Origin: Saprospiraceae bacterium
Lineage (GTDB): Bacteria > Bacteroidota > Bacteroidia > Chitinophagales > Saprospiraceae
DNA length: 64,000 nucleotides
Assembly (NCBI GenBank): GCA_020631355.1
Contig: JAHDHL010000014.1
Span: forward strand, 57,902 to 121,901
Reading direction: 5' to 3'
The stretch's first letter is position 1; every line of letters starts with the position of its first letter. The position numbers and the translations under genes are program-made. The notes under the pieces were generated by a model that saw only the letters and a program-made list of their open reading frames with translations, made no database searches and had not been told where the DNA came from. Shown here piece after piece: positions 58,094 through 64,000 of the stretch.

Positions 58094-58900
58094 ATGAACG
58101 CATCCGATAAGCAAGCCATAAGGGACCTCTTAGTAAGGAATGAACTAAAGAATGCATTGAAACAAATGCAAAGCCTGACTCCCGAATCCAGGCCAAATCA
58201 GTACAATGCATTGATATTGTTGCTAGGTCAGTTTCGGGAGATGGAACAAAAGGTACAGCGAGGATTACTGACACAAGAAGAAGCCAGTGTGGTCAGGGCC
58301 AATATCACCAATCGCCTACTAGGGATATTGGATGAGGAAGAAGTGAATCCCTTGCCTCCACCCATTCCCAAGGAAAGGATTTGTAGCCAGAAATTATCCA
58401 TTGCGATGGCATTGACTATCATATTGGCACTATGCTATTCGATTTATACGCACCTTGATTTCAATCAAGCAGAGAGTGGTGAGGAGAATGATGAAACAAG
58501 CCATCAGAATCATACGAATACCGAAAGCAGCTACTGTATCCAGAATCAGGATATGATACAGTCCATCCTTGATAACATCGCGGATCAATACGCATCGGAC
58601 ATCACACCCAGAACCATGGCTAATGTAAGAGCAGAGAGAACGGGCTGTGATTTTGAGGATGGGACCTATCGGATTTCCTTTGTAGCGAAGTGGAGCGGGG
58701 AGCCTTGTCGCATCATGTGTAGTATGGAAGCCCATAGAATCCATGCGGTCTTATTGATGGACAAGCATTTTGAGGGTAGGATTTTGGAGGATGTCAAGAC
58801 CAATGATACCGTACAGAAAACATTCGGGTACTATCGGGATTGGAATGGTTGGGAAGATGATAAATTCCAAGAAATCCTATACCAAACACAAAGCCTATGA
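58094..58900 (+). CDS. EAD11-like single-pass membrane protein
   Basis: 268 aa. Residues 5-82 repeat the EAD11-like pattern of the NACHT protein (IRDLLVRNELKNALKQM ... RGLLTQEEASVVRANI ... LLGILDEEE). A proline-rich linker leads to one transmembrane helix (about residues 100-118, LSIAMALTIILALCY). The last ~145 residues, expected outside the cytoplasm, contain several cysteines and the phrase YRISFVAKWSGEPCR. The shared domain suggests homotypic binding to the NACHT protein, so it may carry the signal to the envelope. The last four bases overlap the next gene. Confidence 0.82.
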   Translation: MNASDKQAIRDLLVRNELKNALKQMQSLTPESRPNQYNALILLLGQFREMEQKVQRGLLTQEEASVVRANITNRLLGILDEEEVNPLPPPIPKERICSQKLSIAMALTIILALCYSIYTHLDFNQAESGEENDETSHQNHTNTESSYCIQNQDMIQSILDNIADQYASDITPRTMANVRAERTGCDFEDGTYRISFVAKWSGEPCRIMCSMEAHRIHAVLLMDKHFEGRILEDVKTNDTVQKTFGYYRDWNGWEDDKFQEILYQTQSL

Positions 58901-59571
58901 AAACACTCGGGCGATTAGGGTATTTCCTATTGTGGGCTTGGTTTTTTCTGCGTTCATGGATTCAACTCAGCATGGTGGATTATTGTGTCGTTTCCAATTG
59001 GAATCCTTATGAATTGGAATACTTGCAGACTTCCATTCAGGTACATTTCATACATGGTTCCTTTTCAAGTGAGGACTGTCCATATGGCAAGGAAAGATTA
59101 GGAGGTGTCCTAGGCGGACATGTAGAAATTGAGGTGGATAGCATTGTTTACGGTTTCGAATTGGAAGATAAGCAAGCCTTTCATTATTGGGCCAGAAGCC
59201 AAAAGGAACACTACAATGCAAAGGTCACAAAGATGGCTCGTCCTAAGTGGGACTTAGCCAACAGCCATGAACGCATTACTTCGATAGAAATACCGGTGAC
59301 ATTCGAAACGGCAGCATCCATTAGCCAGACATTGGAAGCATACTACCATCATGTACCATATGATTATGCCTTTCTGGGGATGCGCTGCACAGCCAATGTA
59401 ACGGATGTTTTATCCCAGCATGGCATCCTGCCTGTAAGGCATCGGTATATCAATATCCTTACGGCTTTCTATCCCAGACAATTGCGGTATAAGTTATTGC
59501 AAATGGCTGAAATCCAATCCTACGAAATCACGATGCAGAAAGGAGTGGAGTGTAGGAATTGGGAGGGTTGA
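58897..59571 (+). CDS. Membrane protein with permuted NlpC/P60 (YiiX-like) features
   Basis: A 224-aa protein with an N-terminal hydrophobic segment (residues 8-27). GGVLGGHVEIEVDSIVYGF puts a His (75) on a strand followed by an acidic residue, and YAFLGMRCTANVTDVL puts a Cys (164) at a helix start. The order His then Cys, with GHV- and C-x-x-x-V-type contexts, matches circularly permuted papain-fold amidases (YaeF/YiiX, LRAT, DUF4105-like). If correct, it may hydrolyse an amide or thioester in the envelope (peptidoglycan, lipoprotein or lipid). This is inference. The start overlaps the preceding stop (ATGA), so the two products are made together. Confidence 0.6.
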   Translation: MKTLGRLGYFLLWAWFFLRSWIQLSMVDYCVVSNWNPYELEYLQTSIQVHFIHGSFSSEDCPYGKERLGGVLGGHVEIEVDSIVYGFELEDKQAFHYWARSQKEHYNAKVTKMARPKWDLANSHERITSIEIPVTFETAASISQTLEAYYHHVPYDYAFLGMRCTANVTDVLSQHGILPVRHRYINILTAFYPRQLRYKLLQMAEIQSYEITMQKGVECRNWEG

Positions 59572-59580
59572 ATCCATGAA

Positions 59581-62205
59581 TTATTTCCTCGCCTTAATCC
59601 AAACCATGGTTTGGGTATTCAGCATACAGCCATTCCAGAAATCCTTGATTTTTTCATCCCAGGTATCTGCGGGATGATACAACTTCAGGAATTGCAGACC
59701 GGGCTTGGAACTGGATACCGTTATTTTTTCCACTATTAGAATCCGCTGATTGGGCAGCTGATAATAACCACCCAAGGTAACTGGATATGTTGTACGGTAA
59801 TGCTGGTGAATATATTGGATATCCTTTATGGCATTGGCTTTGAGCAATTGTATGTCCAAGTGTTCCATAATGTCCTCTGGTAGATATTCCTGATACTCAT
59901 TAAGGGTGATGTTTTGTTGTTCATGTGGAATGAAACTCTTGTAAACATTCATCAGGAGCACCTGTTTCCATTTCTTGAAAGTGGTAGCGGTACGTTCATT
60001 GATGCTATAATTCACGGCATCATAAACACCCAATAGGGTAATGGAGGAATTGAACGCGAATCTTTTATATGCATCCAGTTTGGTTGAATAATCAGGCGTA
60101 GGCATTTCGAGGAAACCACCGGATGTATTGATCCAAGTATGGAATTTGCCAATGATTTTTAGAATATAAAAACTCCATGAAACATGCTGTACGGAAAAAT
60201 TCAATGGCAATAAATGAAATTCCTTTTCTTGTCCATCCACATCCACGATTTCAGTGTATGAAACCAATTGAATCATAATTTCAAAAATGATGAGAAGCAT
60301 GGATAAATCCGCCAAATTAGGTGGATTCGAATGTTTATCCTGAATCTTTGTATCCAGTATTTTGAGATAATTATCAAGGAATTTTACCATCTTTTTTTGT
60401 CCCCGATTAAAATTACTCTGAGAAATACGCTTGCGAACCCTAACAGTAGAGTTGTCCATTTCGCCTTTGTCTGCATTACTGTCCTCATCTTCGGAATCAT
60501 CATCACTTTGTTTTTCACGATGAATCTTATTCCCCTTGAGATACATCAGTATACTTTCCCAAACTCTGACAGTACTGTATTCCGTATAATGTTTGGATGC
60601 AATATGGATTTCTTGCTCACTGAGCCTTTCTTTTATTTCATCGGATTTCAAATCAAAGAATGCCTCGTTTTCCCATTTGGGATAGGATGTGTTTTTTTCC
60701 TGACTCCTAGTAGTCTGCTGAATATTCGATTCTCTTTGCTTGTGAATCGTATTGAGAAAATCAATCATTTTTCCATAGGAAAAATTCCCGGACTCAATGG
60801 CATGTTTTATTTTATTAATGGTCTGATTACTAGGAGAGGGATCTGTCCTATCAAAGGCAGTAACGTTGATAACAAATTGCTTATTAGAAATTAATTCATG
60901 GTCAGAAATTAATGCACCATAAAGAAAATGGATTCTTGAATCAATCAGTTGCACATTATAATATCCATCCTTATTTTTTTCTGGTATTTCAAAAGTGACA
61001 ACTCCTTCATCATGACATAAAATAATCTTGGCATCACTTGGGATTTCATTACCATCGATATACAAGGAAATGGTACGGACATCCTTTTCTATTGCATGGA
61101 TGAATACTTTTTGTCGATTGGAATTGGTATTGCTTTCAGCAATATCATCAGGATGTTGAATGATTTCGAAGTCCTGCAATGTCCTGTCTGATTTGCCTAG
61201 TTTTAAACCAAGGAGTTGATGGAAATCTTTTTTATTATCCTGATATAACAATACTGCTTCCTGGTTTGATGATTCCTTGTTGAAAGGATTAAAAGCCATC
61301 AAGGAAGCATTGGCGCTACCAGTTAGGAGGTAACTATTATTTTGACTTTTGAATATAATATTCTTGGCATGGAAAAAAGGTTGTGGTGTTCCCGTCTCAT
61401 TCACATGATTCCAATCATGGATATGCATATGGTCAGCCACTTCCAATTGTATTGGCGGAGCACCAAATTTTTCCTGAAGAATTATATTGATTTTTTCAGG
61501 CTGGAAAGCCTCATCCAATAATTGAATCAATTTTCCTGCCTTATCATAATAAGGACACATCAAGGTGATTTCCTCTATATCGTCATTTATCCTTGCTTTG
61601 AGTTGATGGAAGATGGATTGGTTATTCATCGTTGACAACCAACTGATTTGACCATCGTCAGGACTAGGGTAGGCCAAGGCTATTTTAGCCGTATCTATAT
61701 TTTTCAGAATGCTGCAATTCTGTTCTAAGGTCTTGATTTTGAGTTGTGCCGATTTGCCCAAATCCTGATGAAGGGATTTTAAATAGTCCCATGATTCCTT
61801 GATGATACCCAACATCGGATGGGAAACCGAATCGACAAAAATGGCATTCCAGGTTTCGAGATTCTTTCCATGTCCTGATAAGGTTAGATTTCCGGAACCG
61901 ACGAGTAACAGTACATCATTGTCCCCGGCAAGAAAAATCAACTTAGGATGAAATGCACCTTTGCAATTGACACCATGAACGGAATAATTCCTTTTAGCGG
62001 CATCACTTTTCAAACTATAATCCTCCAATTGTTGGTCCAGCATGACACCATCCACCAAAACTGAAATATAATGAACACCCTTTTTCCTCATCAAGGGTAA
62101 AACCTGTTGCTCGAAATAATAAAAATTAAACGAGTAGGTCGTGAAAACAGCTGAGTGGAATTTCCCTCTTGATGGAATATCTTCTAGAATGACCCTTGAC
62201 TTCAT
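59581..62205 (-). CDS. Phospholipase-D-like (double HKD) protein
   Basis: An 874-aa cytoplasmic protein with two PLD half-sites: AFHPKLIFLAGDND...VGSGNLTLSG (His 86, Lys 88, GSGN 103-106) and FFHAKNIIFKSQNN...TGSANASLMAF (about residues 278-305). This spacing of HxK and GSxN defines the PLD fold, whose members in defence loci act as nucleases (for example in DISARM). The rest (residues 400-874) is helical and unassigned, with an acidic stretch near residue 560. The start overlaps the stop of the upstream gene by four bases. No helicase or methylase is next to it in the window. Confidence 0.82.
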   Translation of the reverse strand: MKSRVILEDIPSRGKFHSAVFTTYSFNFYYFEQQVLPLMRKKGVHYISVLVDGVMLDQQLEDYSLKSDAAKRNYSVHGVNCKGAFHPKLIFLAGDNDVLLLVGSGNLTLSGHGKNLETWNAIFVDSVSHPMLGIIKESWDYLKSLHQDLGKSAQLKIKTLEQNCSILKNIDTAKIALAYPSPDDGQISWLSTMNNQSIFHQLKARINDDIEEITLMCPYYDKAGKLIQLLDEAFQPEKINIILQEKFGAPPIQLEVADHMHIHDWNHVNETGTPQPFFHAKNIIFKSQNNSYLLTGSANASLMAFNPFNKESSNQEAVLLYQDNKKDFHQLLGLKLGKSDRTLQDFEIIQHPDDIAESNTNSNRQKVFIHAIEKDVRTISLYIDGNEIPSDAKIILCHDEGVVTFEIPEKNKDGYYNVQLIDSRIHFLYGALISDHELISNKQFVINVTAFDRTDPSPSNQTINKIKHAIESGNFSYGKMIDFLNTIHKQRESNIQQTTRSQEKNTSYPKWENEAFFDLKSDEIKERLSEQEIHIASKHYTEYSTVRVWESILMYLKGNKIHREKQSDDDSEDEDSNADKGEMDNSTVRVRKRISQSNFNRGQKKMVKFLDNYLKILDTKIQDKHSNPPNLADLSMLLIIFEIMIQLVSYTEIVDVDGQEKEFHLLPLNFSVQHVSWSFYILKIIGKFHTWINTSGGFLEMPTPDYSTKLDAYKRFAFNSSITLLGVYDAVNYSINERTATTFKKWKQVLLMNVYKSFIPHEQQNITLNEYQEYLPEDIMEHLDIQLLKANAIKDIQYIHQHYRTTYPVTLGGYYQLPNQRILIVEKITVSSSKPGLQFLKLYHPADTWDEKIKDFWNGCMLNTQTMVWIKARK

Positions 62206-63785
62206 ATTTTTTCAATCATTTTTAAGCCTCTTTCATTAATGCTGTACCCTTCTTTGTTTTTATCCAACCAACCCAAATCCAACATGTATTTCATTAGGTT
62301 TTTTATCCTTGGTGTTGTTCTTGTAGGCCTGTTGTCCCTTAATTTCCAAGCCATATTTTCTTCGATCAAATAATTATGGACAAGTCCCTGTCCGATTCTT
62401 GATTTTTGGAAAGAAGAAAAAGTATGTTGGTTGATGCCGAATAATAAGATGGCATTTAAATATTCATCTAATTGATAATTCCATTTCTCTGTAAGTAGAA
62501 TAGGAATTAAATCACCAATAAATCCCTGTTTCCAAAAATTATTGACAGGATTCCTCGCGAAAATCTTAAATGATTCGAGGTGCTTCTCACAATCCTTATA
62601 AACAGACAGTAAGGTCAATGTAGCATAAATCAAACTTTCGGATAATGCTCCGTTTCTGTAATGTTGCGTCATGGATTCACAATAATCATAGGTATTGTTT
62701 TCCAATGATTCAAGGCTTGCATAAATCTCTTGAATGGAGGATTGTGAATCAAAGGGGAGTGTTTCAAGAAGTTCCTGAGTATTTTCAAGAATATATTCAA
62801 TGATTAGCGGAATGGAAGTGGGAACATCATTCAGATGCTGGAGAAATACGGCATGGAAATGTTCAAATAAAAAATGAATTAATTCATTGACTTCATATAA
62901 ATACCAGTAACTAGAAGTATTTTCTTCCAAGGAAGAAATTTCGATATTCTTCAGATAATTCTCATTCAAAAAATGTATGGCAACATTAGAAATGGGGACA
63001 TCACTCTTAGCCAAGGATTCAAGAATGAGTTTGATGGTTGATTTCCTATTGAAAATATCATCATAAGCAATACTGTCTGCCTCTATTAATAATTGCTCAT
63101 AAAACTGACTCTCAACCGTATCCAAGGGAATAAGTCCAATAGAAAAGGATTGTAACGGTTCCAATTGGTATTTATAAACAACTCCTTTTTTTACGATATC
63201 CCAAAATGCTTTTCCGTTATCGTTCCCAATATTCTTTTCAAAAGCCTCTGCTAATTTTTCCCCTTTCTCAGTGGTGGTATAAATTTGCACCTCACCCTTG
63301 GGATAACGAATCAGACCCAATTCGGCCATTACGCCTACAAAATTTTGTCCGAATACTCCATTCTTGAATTTCCAATATGGTTTTTCCTTACCCTGCCTTT
63401 TGTAATCAAGGTCAGCCCCTTTGATTAAATCAATGAGGTCCTCCTCAATTCTGGACGGATAATCTGTACCACTGATGCCCAGTACATCCGGAAATTGCTC
63501 AACCATCATGGAAGCGACCAATAACTCCGCCCGTCTGATATGGCGGATTTCTTCTTCCTTGGAATTCTTTTTCGGAATACTATCATCATTCAGATAGGCC
63601 CTCAATATCCAGCAATAGAAACCATAATACCTAATCCTTTGGGTCACATTTGTCAGGCCCATGAGGAGTGTGATGTAAATGGTCGTGCTACTATTCTGAA
63701 TGGCGAGAGGATCCCTACCACTTGCAATACTGGAATCAGAAGCCCAAAAGGGTTCTTTCTTGTCATTTACGGAAAAGGAGGGCAT
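62202..63785 (-). CDS. Unknown 527-aa partner of the PLD-like protein
   Basis: A soluble protein starting MPSFSVNDKKEPFWASDSS. The segment SSTTIYITLLMGLTNVTQRIRYYGFYCWILRAYL recalls the LFPGTSTxQTRxRYFLFVPWIY-type opening of DUF6361-like proteins, a weak resemblance. The C-terminal ~60 residues (RIKNLMKYMLDLGWLDKNKEGYSINERGL, in part) look like a winged-helix DNA-binding unit. The product is coupled to the PLD gene by a 4-base overlap, so the two form one system. Family and function are unknown. Confidence 0.75.
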   Translation of the reverse strand: MPSFSVNDKKEPFWASDSSIASGRDPLAIQNSSTTIYITLLMGLTNVTQRIRYYGFYCWILRAYLNDDSIPKKNSKEEEIRHIRRAELLVASMMVEQFPDVLGISGTDYPSRIEEDLIDLIKGADLDYKRQGKEKPYWKFKNGVFGQNFVGVMAELGLIRYPKGEVQIYTTTEKGEKLAEAFEKNIGNDNGKAFWDIVKKGVVYKYQLEPLQSFSIGLIPLDTVESQFYEQLLIEADSIAYDDIFNRKSTIKLILESLAKSDVPISNVAIHFLNENYLKNIEISSLEENTSSYWYLYEVNELIHFLFEHFHAVFLQHLNDVPTSIPLIIEYILENTQELLETLPFDSQSSIQEIYASLESLENNTYDYCESMTQHYRNGALSESLIYATLTLLSVYKDCEKHLESFKIFARNPVNNFWKQGFIGDLIPILLTEKWNYQLDEYLNAILLFGINQHTFSSFQKSRIGQGLVHNYLIEENMAWKLRDNRPTRTTPRIKNLMKYMLDLGWLDKNKEGYSINERGLKMIEKI

Positions 63786-63836
63786 GGTTATAGTTTTGTT
63801 GATTCTTCTTGGCTATGAAAGTACTTAATTGTTGGG

Positions 63837-63858
63837 AGAATCCATACTAATGGATTCT
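63837..63858. promoter_or_regulatory. Inverted repeat upstream of the PLD operon
   Basis: AGAATCCAT-ACTA-ATGGATTCT is a perfect 9-bp inverted repeat, 52 bases upstream of the 527-aa gene. It could be an operator for that operon or a leader hairpin. No TAnnTTTG element was found here. Confidence 0.4.
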
Positions 63859-63907
63859 TTAAGGAAGATAGAAGTTTAGGAATTTGAATAGTGGTATACT
63901 TAAAACG

Positions 63908-63942
63908 AAAAAATCCAAATCACCGAATGGTCATTTGGATTT
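63908..63942 (-). terminator. Terminator of the tmRNA gene
   Basis: AAATCCAAAT / ATTTGGATTT (10 bp) with an inner ACC/GGT stem across a C-C mismatch and a GAAT loop. On the minus strand it is followed by TTT. It begins five bases past the RNA 3' end. Confidence 0.85.
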
Positions 63943-63947
63943 GAATG

Positions 63948-64000
63948 TGGAGCCGGGGAGAGTCGAACTCCCGTCCGGACAAAGCACAAGAAGGCTTTCT
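63948..64000 (-). ncRNA. ssrA: tmRNA (3' end only)
   Basis: Read on the minus strand, the sequence holds a T-arm-like stem-loop (GGGAG-TTCGACT-CTCCC) followed by GGCTCCA, the conserved tmRNA 3' terminus with an encoded CCA. The start and the tag-peptide region lie beyond the window. tmRNA with SmpB rescues stalled ribosomes. A tRNA is excluded because the sequence before the T-arm has no anticodon arm in position. Confidence 0.85.

Noticed and set aside
62202..63785. Naming the 527-aa protein as a DUF6361 member
   Set aside because: The resemblance is limited to one short segment and could not be tested without a profile search.
63930..64000. Partial tRNA at the right edge
   Set aside because: The GGCTCCA end and T-arm are tRNA-like, but the upstream sequence does not form an anticodon arm and fits tmRNA.

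Overview
The window comes from a member of the Bacteroidota, probably a free-living or marine Saprospiria-like lineage; the lineage is an inference. The evidence is a SusC/SusD pair, type IX secretion (T9SS) C-terminal sorting domains on secreted proteins, ASPIC/UnbV-FG-GAP lipoproteins, moderate-to-low GC, and repeated matches to the Bacteroidota promoter pattern (TTTG near -33, TAnnTTTG near -7) in front of several genes. No CRISPR array, insertion sequence or ordinary tRNA was recognised. One structural RNA, the 3' end of tmRNA (ssrA), lies at the right edge on the minus strand.

Layout. 1-3.85 kb: the N-terminal 1283 codons of a giant secreted protein with PKD/HYR-like domains and a glycine-rich block. 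4-12.7 kb: housekeeping genes (SIS-domain sugar-phosphate isomerase, a conserved unknown, RimO, a penicillin-acylase-family hydrolase, LspA and an AddB-like PD-(D/E)XK nuclease). 12.9-22.7 kb: three T9SS-type secreted proteins, namely an LTD/Calx-beta protein, a lipase-like hydrolase, and a 1491-residue protein with six tandem 166-172-residue units; each is followed by a hairpin terminator. 22.8-27.7 kb: a minus-strand operon for an acyl-CoA carboxylase carboxyltransferase, a DUF1330-like protein, a phosphohistidine-type phosphatase lacking its second histidine, and an APH-type kinase, with a divergent zinc alcohol dehydrogenase.

27.7-52.2 kb is a polysaccharide/oligosaccharide utilisation locus for alpha-glucosides, with trehalose-type sugars the best guess. 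A minus-strand operon runs susC-susD, two equal-length CRTAC1-like lipoproteins, a secreted GH65 enzyme, a sodium:solute symporter, a GH100-like glycosidase and a P-loop sugar/nucleoside kinase. A divergent LacI-family regulator follows, with a LacI-type operator placed between the two promoters. Next come a vanadium-haloperoxidase-like lipoprotein and a GH37 trehalase, then a minus-strand GH97 alpha-glucosidase coupled to a 2H phosphoesterase and a GNAT. 52.3-54.3 kb carries a two-gene acetaldehyde dehydrogenase / 4-hydroxy-2-oxovalerate aldolase operon without the rest of a meta-cleavage pathway.

54.3-63.9 kb is an accessory island that ends at ssrA. It holds an NTP-dependent conflict (candidate anti-phage) cassette: an unknown 231-aa protein, a Trypco1-domain protein, an EAD11-like/NACHT/pentapeptide-repeat ATPase, an EAD11-like membrane protein, and a membrane protein with His and Cys motifs of permuted NlpC/P60 (YiiX-like) amidases. 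Two intrinsic terminators are stacked between the first three genes. Converging on this is a two-gene minus-strand unit encoding a double-HKD phospholipase-D-like protein and a partner with a C-terminal winged-helix-like segment. This island is the most promising place for an undescribed system.
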